Part shown: one piece after another, positions 47,703-56,056 of the stretch
Position numbering within the stretch: the stretch's first letter is position 1
Layout of the letters: each line of letters opens with the position of its first letter
Assembly: GCF_000308215.1 (NCBI RefSeq)
Contig: NZ_CAJE01000012.1
Coordinates: 1 to 64,000 of the forward strand
Origin: Methanomassiliicoccus luminyensis B10
Lineage (GTDB): Archaea; Thermoplasmatota; Thermoplasmata; Methanomassiliicoccales; Methanomassiliicoccaceae
DNA: 64,000 bases
Direction of reading: 5' to 3'
Made by a program: the position numbers and the translations under genes
The notes under the pieces: generated by a model
Database searches by the model: none
Told to the model about the DNA's origin: nothing
What the model saw: only the letters and a program-made list of their open reading frames with translations

Positions 47703-47982
47703 TTTCTAAATCCCCTTTTGTCACGTGGCCGCCGGAGCGGTCGATGGCCATAATGCGATATTCGTTAATAAACTTGTGATGAAAGGTGTTACGCAAATTT
47801 ACATACTGCATACCCGCAAAATCCCGGCTCTGGAATTTAAATGGGGAACGACGGGAAATAAAGAGGAGCCTATTGTGGAATCATGGCCTTTTGCAAGGGC
47901 CGCCGTTCCCGATTAAAGGAATAGTCGTGTTACTAATTTAATGTTTCGTAATACTGATGCGTGATGAAGCGGAAGGCGCAAC

Positions 47983-48074
47983 CCGTTCTTTTATCCCGCC
48001 CACGGGGCCGTTCGCCTGGGCAATGGCCCCGATCTAGTTGAAATGGCCCGACGCATCCCGAGGGATAAAAACGG
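47983..48074. ncRNA. Candidate structured RNA 1
   Basis: Outer stem TTTATCCC (47990-47997) with GGGATAAA (48062-48069), extended by CCGTT with AACGG across a small bulge. Inner perfect stem CGGGGCC (48003-48009) with GGCCCCG (48025-48031). AATTTAATG at 47935-47943 could start a plus-strand transcript near 47967. No known RNA family recognised; the strand is uncertain. Confidence 0.3.
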
Positions 48075-48234
48075 ACAACGATGATATGGGGCTCCCGGAC
48101 CCTGATCCCACCTGATACAAGATCGCTGCAGGTCAGCTCAGCTACTTGTCTCATAATCTACACTGGTTGCTACACCTAATGCAATGGATTAAATACCGAA
48201 CTCGCGCACTTTGGTCCAGAATAGAAAAGAACTA

Positions 48235-48329
48235 TCGCGACAGGTGATCTGGATTTTTGAGGATCTAGGGAGGAGTTGAGCAATTCCCTTGCCGAACCGC
48301 AAATCTCAGAGCTGTGCCGCCTGTCGCGA
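48235..48329. ncRNA. Candidate structured RNA 2
   Basis: Perfect 10-bp outer stem TCGCGACAGG (48235-48244) with CCTGTCGCGA (48320-48329). Inside are shorter possible stems (AGGGA/TCCCT, TTGAG/CTCAG). A TATA-like ATTAAATAC at 48188-48196 predicts a plus-strand start near 48222, just before the stem. Not a recognisable cobalamin riboswitch, SRP RNA or RNase P RNA. Confidence 0.3.
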
Positions 48330-48805
48330 GGTCAGTGTGAGCTAAAGTTGAGCCGATGCTCAGTTGGCTTAAAGGATGAATCTATACCTATTTATCATTG
48401 GCCGTTGCCGGTCTCGTTTTGTCGAACGCTACAGTTAATTGTTAATTTGTGCTGATGCGTCAACCCACATGAGATGAACGACAGGTTCAACGGTCGAGGT
48501 CATGGTTCTGACCGGCCGCGCCCTGTTCTTTATTACCTCTCTAATGAAAACGGACACTGCATCAGCTATCAACGTCGCTTCGAAGCCCCTTGAGCCGCGA
48601 CAGGTCCCCTAAAAGGCCCCCCCCTCCCGGCCGCTCCGATCCGGAAAGAAAGAGATCTTATTTTATCGACTATATAGTATTGATAACGATTATTTATTGC
48701 ATTTTTTAAGCATAGCCAGATGCATAAATTTATTCTTGGCCGAGCATGATGGAAAATTAGCTTGTTCAGATAACTAAAAATAGTATCCTGTGATTATGGT
48801 TTAAA

Positions 48806-48822
48806 TTGGATATATCATCCAA
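48806..48822. promoter_or_regulatory. 17-bp palindrome TTGGAT-N5-ATCCAA before the heme-precursor operon
   Basis: TTGGATATATCATCCAA, directly preceded by a TATA-like GTTTAAAT (48799-48806). The same 17-bp pattern recurs at 57252-57268 before cbiT, also just after a TTAAAT element. The position between TATA box and predicted start suits a repressor. A second TATA-like element (ATATATTTA, 48849-48857) lies closer to the gene. Confidence 0.6.
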
Positions 48823-48888
48823 CTCTGGAAGGAAATTGGAGCGGGCGAATATATTTAGGCTCGTGCAAGGCTTCGGTTCGGGGGTTCC

Positions 48889-49518
48889 ATGATACCGGTG
48901 TTCATCGATCTCAAGGGAAGGAGGACGGTCGTGTTCGGAGGAGGGCCGGTAGGGTTCCGCAAGGCCAGCTACCTCGCCCAGGAATCTGATGTCACCGTCG
49001 TAAGTAGAGAGTTCGTACCGGAATTCCAAAGCTCCCGCATCGCCCGGGTGACAGCGGACATCAGAGAGGTCATGGACGAGTGGATCGAGCGCTCGGACTT
49101 CGTGGTGGCCGCGACCGATGACAAGGACATCAACGACGCCATATCCCGCAAGGGCAAGGCCCTCGGCAAGTACTGCAACCGGGCCGATGGGATGAGCGAC
49201 TTCATTATCCCCTCGACGATAACGAAAAGGAACTACACGGTGGCAGTATCGACGCTGGGGAAGAGTCCAGGGATGTCGAAGTATCTCCGGCTGCACCTGG
49301 ATGAAATGCTCGAGCCTCGGTTCGAGCAGATGGTGGACCTGCAGGAGGCTCTGAGGACGGAGCTGAAGGCGAAGGTCCCCGACCAAAGAGAAAGGGAGCG
49401 CCTGCTGTGGAAGGTCCTGGACGATCAGGCTGTCTGGGACGCGCTGGGCGATGATATCGGACCGGCGAAGAAGATCGCGATGACCAGGATGGTGAGGAAG
49501 GACGGACAGCATCATTAG
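48889..49518 (+). CDS. Precorrin-2 dehydrogenase (siroheme synthase N-terminal/Met8-like)
   Basis: Oxidises precorrin-2 to sirohydrochlorin with NAD+, supplying the shared substrate for nickel and cobalt insertion. Seen: MIPVFIDLKGRRTVVFGGGPVGFRKASYL (Rossmann loop at about 17-22), SDFVVAATDDKDINDAI near 65-81, CNRADGMSDFIIPSTITKRNYTVAVSTLGKSPGMSKYLR, the family signature, near 95-130, and a C-terminal helical dimer domain. 209 aa, so dehydrogenase only; the methyltransferase is encoded separately further down the operon. Ends in TAG, which overlaps the likely hemA start. First gene of a seven-gene operon. Confidence 0.92.
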   Translation: MIPVFIDLKGRRTVVFGGGPVGFRKASYLAQESDVTVVSREFVPEFQSSRIARVTADIREVMDEWIERSDFVVAATDDKDINDAISRKGKALGKYCNRADGMSDFIIPSTITKRNYTVAVSTLGKSPGMSKYLRLHLDEMLEPRFEQMVDLQEALRTELKAKVPDQRERERLLWKVLDDQAVWDALGDDIGPAKKIAMTRMVRKDGQHH

Positions 49519-50803
49519 CGCATGCGTCACCCACAAGCAGGTGATGATGTCTCAGATCGAGAAGCTGGGCGAGTTTGATCCAAAGGACATGCTTCTGGCA
49601 ATGGGCAGGATCGAAGGCGTGCGCGAATGCGTGGTGCTGAAGACCTGCAACCGGGTGGAGATCTACATCTCCTCGAGCTCGCCAGAGGCCACCCGCAGAG
49701 GCTTGGAGAACTTCATCAACGGCCAGGTCCCCTTCGGCACCTCCACCGATCTCGTCCAGTACCTCACCGGTCCCACCTCGGTCCGCCACCTCCTCAGGGT
49801 GTCCTGCGGGCTGGAGTCCATGATCCTGGGAGAGGACCAGATCCAGGGACAGGTCCGAGAGGCGTTCGAGCTGGCGCAGAGCGAGGGTTTCGTCGGTCCA
49901 ACTTTGTCAGTGGTGTTCCGCAAGGCCATCTCGGTGGGCAAGAAGGTCCGGACCGAGACCAGGGTCAACAAGGGCTGCGTGTCCGTTGGCTCCGCCGCCG
50001 TCGAGCTGGCCGAATCAAAGGTCGGATCGTTAAGGGGCAAGAACATCCTGGTGGTCGGCGCGGGCGATATGGCCACCCTGATCGCCAAGCACCTGGCGGG
50101 AAAGGGGCCCCAGGCAGTTTTCGTTTCCAACCGTACCTACTCCCGAGCTGTAGACCTCGCCTTCGCCCTAAACGGCAAGGCCGTCAGATTTGACAGCATC
50201 ATCGATTTCCTGGGCCAGGCGGACGTGGTGCTGGTGGCCACCGCCGCCACTCATATCCTGCTCACCAAGGACCGGTTCGAGCAGGCCATGGCCGGCCGGG
50301 AGGACAGAAGGCTGGTGGTCATCGACGTCAGCTTCCCCCGGAACGTGGAGCCGCAGGTGGCCGAGGTGCCGGGGGTCGAACTGTACGACATCGATGGCCT
50401 GAGGGGCGTTGCCGAAGTAAGCATAATGCAGCGCAAGGCGGAGATCAAGAACGCTGAGCTTATAATCGCCGACGAGCTTGAGTCGCTCGACGCCCGCATC
50501 AAGGAGATGCGCGCGGACGAGCTGCTGAGCAGGCTCTACTTCAAGTTCAACTCGCTAAAGGACAGGGAGATGCGGAAGGCCGCCAATCGGCTGGCCGCGG
50601 GGACGGAACCCCCGGCCTCGGTGCTGGCGGACTTCGCCAATTCCCTTACCAAGAAGTTCCTCGCCGATCCCACGGAGGTGCTGAAGGAGGCGTCCCGGAC
50701 GGGGGACGTTGAGATGCTGGAGATCGTGGGAGAACTGTTCAAAGTGGAGGATGACAATATTGTTTCCAGAAAATCGGCCTCGAAGATTGCGGATGAGCAG
50801 TAA
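49511..50803 (+). CDS. hemA: Glutamyl-tRNA reductase
   Basis: Reduces glutamyl-tRNA to glutamate-1-semialdehyde with NADPH. Seen: [10 protein letters not shown] near 45 with the catalytic Cys, [20 protein letters not shown] near 103, [18 protein letters not shown] near 180 (NADPH fold) and [15 protein letters not shown] near 205. Other archaeal enzymes begin with a strand ending in (V/I)THK; here SACVTHKQV lies before the first ATG or GTG (49541), and the frame is closed by TGA at 49488-49490 region. So translation most likely begins at ATC 49511 or ATT 49514, overlapping the previous stop. About 430 aa. Confidence 0.93.
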   Translation: MISACVTHKQVMMSQIEKLGEFDPKDMLLAMGRIEGVRECVVLKTCNRVEIYISSSSPEATRRGLENFINGQVPFGTSTDLVQYLTGPTSVRHLLRVSCGLESMILGEDQIQGQVREAFELAQSEGFVGPTLSVVFRKAISVGKKVRTETRVNKGCVSVGSAAVELAESKVGSLRGKNILVVGAGDMATLIAKHLAGKGPQAVFVSNRTYSRAVDLAFALNGKAVRFDSIIDFLGQADVVLVATAATHILLTKDRFEQAMAGREDRRLVVIDVSFPRNVEPQVAEVPGVELYDIDGLRGVAEVSIMQRKAEIKNAELIIADELESLDARIKEMRADELLSRLYFKFNSLKDREMRKAANRLAAGTEPPASVLADFANSLTKKFLADPTEVLKEASRTGDVEMLEIVGELFKVEDDNIVSRKSASKIADEQ

Positions 50804-51731
50804 CCTCCGGGACATGGTCCGGGAAACGGACCTCTCGGTCAAGGACCTCATCTATCCCATGTTCGTCAACGAGAACCTGCGCGCCCCCAAGCCCATAGGC
50901 TCGATGCCCGGGGTGAAAGCGTACCCGGTCGGCAAGGCCGCTGCCGAGGCCAAAAGCGCCGAGGCCCTTGGCATACCGGCGGTGCTGCTGTTCGGCATCC
51001 CCAAGAGGAAGGACGAGAGGGGCAGCGAGGCCTGGAACGAGAAGGGCGTGGTGCAGCGCGCCATCAGGGAGATCAAGAAGGAGACGGACCTCACGGTCAT
51101 CGCCGACCTGTGCCTGTGCGAGTACACCGACCATGGGCACTGCGGCGTACTGCACGGGGAGGTGGTCGATAACGACTCCACCATCGAGCTCTACGGCCTC
51201 ACGGCCATCGCGCAGGCGGAGGCGGGGGCGGACATCATCGCCCCGTCGGGCATGATGGACGGTCAGGTCGGCCTGATCCGCGAAGCTCTGGACGACGCGG
51301 GGTTCGAGAGCGTGCCCATAATGTCCTATTCCGCCAAGTACGCCTCGGCGTTCTACGGGCCGTTCCGCGACGCCGCCGAGAGCACCCCCCGGTTCGGGGA
51401 CCGCCGGACCCATCAGATGGACCCCGGGAACCTGCGCGAGGCCATGAGGGAGATGGCCGCTGACATCGACGAGGGAGCGGACATCCTCATGGTGAAGCCT
51501 GCGCTGCCATACCTCGACGTGATACGCGAGGCCCGCCTTGCCTTTGATCTGCCCATCGCGGCGTACAACGTCAGCGGGGAGTATGCGATGGTGAAGGCGG
51601 CCGCCGCCAACGGGTGGCTGGACCACGACCGCGCCATGATGGAATCGCTGCTGTCCATCCGCCGGGCCGGGGCGGACATGATAATCACCTACTTCGCCAA
51701 GGAAGCCGCGGCCAAGCTGGGGGAGATGTAA
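50760..51731 (+). CDS. hemB: Delta-aminolevulinic acid dehydratase (porphobilinogen synthase)
   Basis: Condenses two 5-aminolevulinate molecules to porphobilinogen. Seen: [22 protein letters not shown] at the N-terminus, [17 protein letters not shown] near 117-133 (zinc-type Cys cluster), [20 protein letters not shown] near 190 and [14 protein letters not shown] near 242, holding the two active-site lysines. The FPExRPRRLR motif shows that the start lies before MSSN; the TTG at 50760 is nine bases after GGAGG, while ATG 50751 is too close to it. 323 aa, overlapping the end of hemA by 44 bases. Confidence 0.94.
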   Translation: MFPENRPRRLRMSSNLRDMVRETDLSVKDLIYPMFVNENLRAPKPIGSMPGVKAYPVGKAAAEAKSAEALGIPAVLLFGIPKRKDERGSEAWNEKGVVQRAIREIKKETDLTVIADLCLCEYTDHGHCGVLHGEVVDNDSTIELYGLTAIAQAEAGADIIAPSGMMDGQVGLIREALDDAGFESVPIMSYSAKYASAFYGPFRDAAESTPRFGDRRTHQMDPGNLREAMREMAADIDEGADILMVKPALPYLDVIREARLAFDLPIAAYNVSGEYAMVKAAAANGWLDHDRAMMESLLSIRRAGADMIITYFAKEAAAKLGEM

Positions 51732-53008
51732 TGGGCTCGAAGCGCTCAGAGGAATTATACGAGAGAGCGAAGCAGCTCCTGCCCGGCGGAGTGTCATCGC
51801 CGGTCAGGGCGTTCCAGCCGTACCCGCGGTACATCGCGAAGGGAAAGGGCTCCCGCCTCTACGACGTGGACGGGAACGAGTACATCGACTACTGCATGGC
51901 CTTCGGGCCGCTCATACTCGGTCATGCGCATCCTGAGGTGGTCAAGGCCGTCCGGGAGCAAGCGGAGAACGGCACGCTCTACGGCGCTCCCATTGAAGCG
52001 GAGGTAAAGTTCGCCGAGACCATATCGAGGCTCTACCCCTCGGTAGAGATGATGCGCTTCGTCAGCTCCGGCACCGAGGCCACCATGCACGGCATCCGCC
52101 TGGCAAGGGGGTACACCGGCAGGAAGAAGATAATCAAAGTGGAGGGGGCGTTCCACGGGGCCCACGACGCCGTGCTGGTGAAGGCCGGCTCCGGGGCCAC
52201 CACCCACAGCGCCCCCAACTCCCTGGGTATTCCCGAAGAGGTAACGCACAACACCGTCCTGGTGCCGTACAACGACCCCGCTGCCGTCGAGAAGGCCATA
52301 AGGGACAACAAAGGCGAGATCGCGGCGATGATACTCGAGCCGGTCATCGGCAACGCTGGACCGATACTTCCCCGGGAGGGGTACCTTCAGGAGCTGAGGG
52401 AGATCACCCGCAGGAACGACGTACTGCTCATCTTCGACGAGGTCATTACGGGCTTCAGACTGAGCATCGGCGGGGCCCAGCGGTACTTCAAGGTCGTCCC
52501 GGACATGACCATCATGGGCAAGATAGCCGGCGGAGGACTGCCGATAGGCATCTTCGGGGCGTCCAAGGAGATGATGTCCATGATCTCCCCGGTGGGCAAG
52601 GTGTACCAGGCCGGGACGTTCTCCGGCAACCCCCTGTCGCTCGCCGCCGGGCAGATGACCATCAAGGAGCTCGAAAGGCTCGGCCACGAGGACCTGTCCC
52701 GCAAGGGTGAGCTGATGCGCGCCGGGCTGAGGCAGGTGTTCGATGATGCCAAGGTCCCCGCGCAGGTCCAGGGCCTCAGTTCGATGTTCCAGGTGTTCCT
52801 ATCAGACAAACCGGTGCTCGACTACCAGGGCGCGTTGCAGGCCGACGGCAAGAAGTTCATGGAGCTGTTCAACAGCCTGCTCGAGCAGGGAGTGTACCTG
52901 CCGCCGTCGCAGTACGAGACCAACTTCCTGTCCACCGCCCACACCGAGAAGGACGTGGAGCGGACCGTGGATGCGTTCGCCCAAGCCGTGGCAGAGGTGT
53001 TCGAGTGA
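51731..53008 (+). CDS. hemL: Glutamate-1-semialdehyde 2,1-aminomutase
   Basis: PLP enzyme turning glutamate-1-semialdehyde into 5-aminolevulinate. Seen: AKQLLPGGVSSPVRAFQPYPRYI near 12-34, FVSSGTEATMHGIRLARGYTGRKKIIK near 112 (PLP phosphate site), FDEVITGFRLSIGGAQ near 235 and TIMGKIAGGGLPIGIFGA near 258 with the Schiff-base Lys. 425 aa, normal. Start by TAATG overlap with hemB. The order hemA-hemB-hemL-hemC is usual for methanogen tetrapyrrole operons. Confidence 0.95.
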   Translation: MGSKRSEELYERAKQLLPGGVSSPVRAFQPYPRYIAKGKGSRLYDVDGNEYIDYCMAFGPLILGHAHPEVVKAVREQAENGTLYGAPIEAEVKFAETISRLYPSVEMMRFVSSGTEATMHGIRLARGYTGRKKIIKVEGAFHGAHDAVLVKAGSGATTHSAPNSLGIPEEVTHNTVLVPYNDPAAVEKAIRDNKGEIAAMILEPVIGNAGPILPREGYLQELREITRRNDVLLIFDEVITGFRLSIGGAQRYFKVVPDMTIMGKIAGGGLPIGIFGASKEMMSMISPVGKVYQAGTFSGNPLSLAAGQMTIKELERLGHEDLSRKGELMRAGLRQVFDDAKVPAQVQGLSSMFQVFLSDKPVLDYQGALQADGKKFMELFNSLLEQGVYLPPSQYETNFLSTAHTEKDVERTVDAFAQAVAEVFE

Positions 53009-53895
53009 TCATAGGGACTCGCGGCAGCGCCCTCGCCATGGCCCAGACCAGAAAGGTCGTGGCCAATCTCACCAGGTTCGCCCCCGACCTCGAGGTCGAG
53101 ATCATGGAGGTCCGCACCACCGGGGACAACGTTACAGACCGCCCGCTCAACGCGCTGGGCGGTTTCGGGGCGTTCGTGAAGGAGCTTGACCTGAAGATAG
53201 TCGCCGGGGAGATCGACGTCGCCGTCAACAGCCTCAAGGACATGCCGGTGGACCTGACCCCCGGAACAGAGCTCGCCGCGGTCCTGCCCAGGGGGCCGGT
53301 GGAGGACGTCCTTCTTTCCAAGGTGCCGCTGGACCGGCTCCCTCAAGGGGCCAAGGTAGGCTCGTCCAGCGTCCGAAGGAGGGCGCAGCTGCTGAACCTC
53401 CGCCCCGACCTGAACGTGGTGGACCTCCGGGGGAACGTAGGGACCAGGATACGGAAGTGGAAGGAGGGGGAGTATGATGCCATCGTCCTCGCTCACGCCG
53501 GCATGATGCGCCTCGGACTGCCGATAGAAGGTTTCCCCCTGGACCCGCGCGAGTTCATCCCCGCGGTGGGACAAGGCGCTATCGCCGTAGTGTGCGCCGA
53601 GGGGAGCAAGTATCTAGATGCTCTCAAGAAGCTGGAGGACCCCCGCACCAGGGCGGAGGTCGACGCGGAGCGCTACATTTTGAGGAAGCTGGGCGGCGGG
53701 TGCTCGGTGCCGCTGGGGATACTGGCGGTGAAGGAGGACGAGTGCATGCGCATCCGCGCCATCGCGGTATCGGACAACCCCATGGACGCGCTGAGGATCG
53801 ACCAGTCCGTTCCCCTGAGCGACCTGGAGCCGGGATTGGACGAGATAGTGGACGCGCTCCGCCGCGGGTGGGGGGGCGATTTCCTTGTCCGCTGA
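53005..53895 (+). CDS. hemC: Hydroxymethylbilane synthase (porphobilinogen deaminase)
   Basis: Polymerises four porphobilinogens to hydroxymethylbilane. Seen: IIGTRGSALAMAQTRKV at 2-18, VNSLKDMPVDLTPG near 73-86 (catalytic Asp/Lys loop), VGSSSVRRRAQLL near 118 and LRKLGGGCSVPLGILA near 226 with the Cys that carries the dipyrromethane cofactor. 296 aa. GTG start overlapping the hemL stop (GTGA). Confidence 0.95.
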   Translation: MIIGTRGSALAMAQTRKVVANLTRFAPDLEVEIMEVRTTGDNVTDRPLNALGGFGAFVKELDLKIVAGEIDVAVNSLKDMPVDLTPGTELAAVLPRGPVEDVLLSKVPLDRLPQGAKVGSSSVRRRAQLLNLRPDLNVVDLRGNVGTRIRKWKEGEYDAIVLAHAGMMRLGLPIEGFPLDPREFIPAVGQGAIAVVCAEGSKYLDALKKLEDPRTRAEVDAERYILRKLGGGCSVPLGILAVKEDECMRIRAIAVSDNPMDALRIDQSVPLSDLEPGLDEIVDALRRGWGGDFLVR

Positions 53896-54634
53896 CGGTG
53901 AGGTGTACCTCGTGGGCGCGGGGCCCGGCGATCCCCGGCTCATAACCGTCAAAGGCCTTGAGCTCCTGCGCCAGGCCGACGTCATCGTGTACGACTACCT
54001 CGCCGGCGAGGAGCTCCTCAAGGAAGTGAAGAAGGGCGCCGAGCTGATCGACGTGGGCAAGAAGGGCGGATGCCACAAGGTGAAGCAGGACGGCATCAAC
54101 GACATCATCGTGGCCAAGGCCAAGGAGGGCAAGAAAGTGGTCCGCCTCAAGGGAGGGGACCCCTTCATGTTCGGCCGCGGGGGCGAGGAGGCAGAGGAGC
54201 TGCGCAAGCATGGGGTGGCGGTGCACGTCGTCCCCGGGGTCACCTCGGCCATCGCCGCGCCGGCCCTGGCCGGCGTTCCCGTGACCCATCGCGATCACGC
54301 CTCGTTCGTTACCTTCGTGACCGGGCACGAGAGCGACTCCAAGGAAGAGGATATCATCGACTGGAAAGGCCTCGCTCAGCTGGGCGGCACCATCGTCATA
54401 TTGATGGGCATGGGCCACCTGGAGAAGAACATGGGGAGCCTCATCGACGGCGGCCTGGACCCTTCGACCCCTGTCGCCGTGGTGCACAGAGGCTCCACTC
54501 CGGCCCAGAGGTCGGCGGTAGGGACCGCTTCCGACATCGCCGCAAGGTGCAGGGAACAGAACATATCCTCGCCCGCCGTCGTGGTGGTCGGATCGGTGGC
54601 GAGACTGAAGGACGTATTGGGTGACCTTAGATGA
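53885..54634 (+). CDS. cobA: Uroporphyrinogen-III C-methyltransferase (SUMT)
   Basis: Adds two methyl groups from SAM to uroporphyrinogen III, giving precorrin-2, the branch to siroheme, cobalamin and F430. Seen: VYLVGAGPGDPRLITVKGLELL near 7-28, RLKGGDPFMFGRGGEEAEEL near 84-103, and VHVVPGVTSAIAAPALAGVPVTHR near 114-137, all diagnostic of SUMT. 249 aa from the TTG at 53885; a GTG at 53903 behind GGTGAG is an alternative start. Overlaps hemC by 11 bases and hemD by 4. Confidence 0.95.
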   Translation: MSADGEVYLVGAGPGDPRLITVKGLELLRQADVIVYDYLAGEELLKEVKKGAELIDVGKKGGCHKVKQDGINDIIVAKAKEGKKVVRLKGGDPFMFGRGGEEAEELRKHGVAVHVVPGVTSAIAAPALAGVPVTHRDHASFVTFVTGHESDSKEEDIIDWKGLAQLGGTIVILMGMGHLEKNMGSLIDGGLDPSTPVAVVHRGSTPAQRSAVGTASDIAARCREQNISSPAVVVVGSVARLKDVLGDLR

Positions 54635-55407
54635 CACTGCTTGCAGTAATGAGGCCGCGGGAGAAGATGGCCGAGTCCGAGCAGGCCGCGAAGGCCATGG
54701 GCTTCGACACCATCTGCGCTTCCCCGCTGGAGATACAGACGAACGACGTGCCTGCCTTTGACCAATTCCTAGAGGAGCTGGGAGGGGGCAAGGCGGACCT
54801 CGTCATACTGACGAGCTCGACCGGCGTTGCCTCGGTGATGGAGCTGGCGTCGAAGAGGATGCCGTCGGAGCGCTTCGCCAAGCTCATGAATGGAACTCGC
54901 GTCATAGCGATCGGGCCGCTGACCGCCAAGGCCATGGATGAGTATCACCTGGACGTCGCCGGCATGCCCGAGGTGTACTCGTCCGAGGGCCTGGTGGACA
55001 TGCTCGGCTCCTCGTCCGGCAGAAGGGTCTTCATCCTCCGCTCCGACCACGGCGAGGGCCTGCTGCTGTCAGGACTGAGGGAGGCGGGCAACAACGTGAC
55101 CGAGGTGGTGGTCTACAACCTCGTGGCGGTGGACAGCGACAGGCTCGACCGCCTGGTCAGCGAGACCGTCGCCGGCAAGGTGGACGTCTTCGCGTTCACC
55201 TCCGCGCTGTCGGCGCAGACGTTCATCGAGGCGGCGGAGAAGAGGGCGCCGCGTGATGAGGTGGTGAAGCTCCTCAACTCCCGCCTGGTGGCGGCGATGG
55301 GAGCGCCCACCAGGGACAAGCTCGCCGCCATGGGCATCGACGTTCATGTGGTGCCTTCGTCGGCCACGTTCCAGGGCATGCTCGAGGCCATCAGGGCCGC
55401 ACAGTGA
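54631..55407 (+). CDS. hemD: Uroporphyrinogen-III synthase
   Basis: Cyclises hydroxymethylbilane with D-ring inversion. The family is poorly conserved, but the two-lobe pattern is visible: DLVILTSSTGVASVMEL near 50, VIAIGPLTAKAMDEY near 90, RVFILRSDHGEGLLLSGLREAGNNVTEVVVYNLV near 130, VFAFTSALSAQTFIEA near 185 and AMGAPTRDKLAAMGIDV near 222. 258 aa. Start by ATGA overlap with cobA/sumT. Last gene of the operon; the order with SUMT before HemD supports the call. Confidence 0.9.
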   Translation: MTLLAVMRPREKMAESEQAAKAMGFDTICASPLEIQTNDVPAFDQFLEELGGGKADLVILTSSTGVASVMELASKRMPSERFAKLMNGTRVIAIGPLTAKAMDEYHLDVAGMPEVYSSEGLVDMLGSSSGRRVFILRSDHGEGLLLSGLREAGNNVTEVVVYNLVAVDSDRLDRLVSETVAGKVDVFAFTSALSAQTFIEAAEKRAPRDEVVKLLNSRLVAAMGAPTRDKLAAMGIDVHVVPSSATFQGMLEAIRAAQ

Positions 55408-55425
55408 TGCCCTGGTTTTTATTTC

Positions 55426-55434
55426 ATTATAATT
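55426..55434 (+). promoter_or_regulatory. TATA box for the nuclease-like orphan gene
   Basis: ATTATAATT about 30 bases before the ATG at 55462, predicting a leaderless transcript. Confidence 0.45.
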
Positions 55435-55461
55435 CCATCAGCGTTATAAGAAAGTGCTCGA

Positions 55462-55977
55462 ATGAATAACCCCGAACGTCAAACCCATGATGTCGTGATA
55501 GACTGCTTTAAATCAGCTTGTGAAGCCGCGCTTGTCGCACCATACTCGACGGAGAAAGAGATCCAGTGGTACACCACTTACAGGTTGGCCCAGACAACGG
55601 GCATGTCGATTGTGCGTGAGGAGCGGACAAGATGCGCCTATTACACCGATGAAGCAACGCGCCTTTTGGTCAGGGCAGATGAACCAGTGCCGGGAAGGAA
55701 AAGGAGCCGAGGCTACATCGATATTGTTTGTCATGGAACGCAGCGATGGGCCATCGAGATAAAGTGCCCCCTTGGCCAGGGCCAGGCAGAATACTACAAT
55801 GTGAGCATACGGCGCGATCTGCAAAAATTGCATGATATGGACTATGTCGACAGGAAGTATTTTCTATGCCTGATCGGCGTGCCATTCGAAAGGCAGTTCA
55901 GATCGGAATTGAACAAGTGCCGTGAGGAAGGACTTCTGGATGGGATAACCGATCATGTAGAGGTCCTCAGCACATAA
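55462..55977 (+). CDS. Small PD-(D/E)XK nuclease-like protein
   Basis: 171 aa, no close family recognised. SRGYIDIVCHG followed by RWAIEIKCPLGQGQ near 88-110 gives the D...E-x-K arrangement of PD-(D/E)XK enzymes, and the flanking predicted strands and helix fit that fold. Other residues (R, Y and C rich helices) give no clue to specificity. Less GC-rich than the heme and cbi operons on either side. It may be a solitary defence or DNA-repair nuclease, or a non-catalytic relative; no methylase or partner is adjacent. Confidence 0.6.
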   Translation: MNNPERQTHDVVIDCFKSACEAALVAPYSTEKEIQWYTTYRLAQTTGMSIVREERTRCAYYTDEATRLLVRADEPVPGRKRSRGYIDIVCHGTQRWAIEIKCPLGQGQAEYYNVSIRRDLQKLHDMDYVDRKYFLCLIGVPFERQFRSELNKCREEGLLDGITDHVEVLST

Positions 55978-56056
55978 TCCCCGGCAGGCGGTCATGTGCT
56001 CACGCCGCGGTTCCCTGCTGGTACCGCGGATGACGCCGTCGTCATGGGCAGCGTGC

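Larger units (their letters stand above)
47703..48888. other. 1.2-kb non-coding divergent region between the F430 and heme-precursor operons
   Basis: No believable protein gene. It holds the cfb promoter (47765-47774), two foldable segments (47983-48074 and 48235-48329), each preceded by a TATA-like element (47935-47943 and 48188-48196), three copies of CGCGACAGG (48236, 48596, and inverted at 48320), a Fur-box-like sequence near 48681-48695, and the 17-bp palindrome at 48806-48822 ahead of the precorrin-2 dehydrogenase gene. It is the longest gene-free stretch in the window. Confidence 0.5.

Noticed and set aside
47725-48154. Short open frames (63 and 73 aa) between the F430 and heme operons as genes
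   Set aside because: No ribosome binding sites, no family resemblance and residue composition typical of translated non-coding DNA.
47703-48888. Cobalamin riboswitch upstream of the tetrapyrrole operons
   Set aside because: The conserved cobalamin-box and core sequences of known B12 riboswitches are not present, and such riboswitches are mainly bacterial.
49516-49518. TAG at the end of the precorrin-2 dehydrogenase gene as a pyrrolysine codon
   Set aside because: Reading through gives no conserved continuation, the protein is already full length, and other genes here (29308-29310, 37899-37901) also end normally in TAG.
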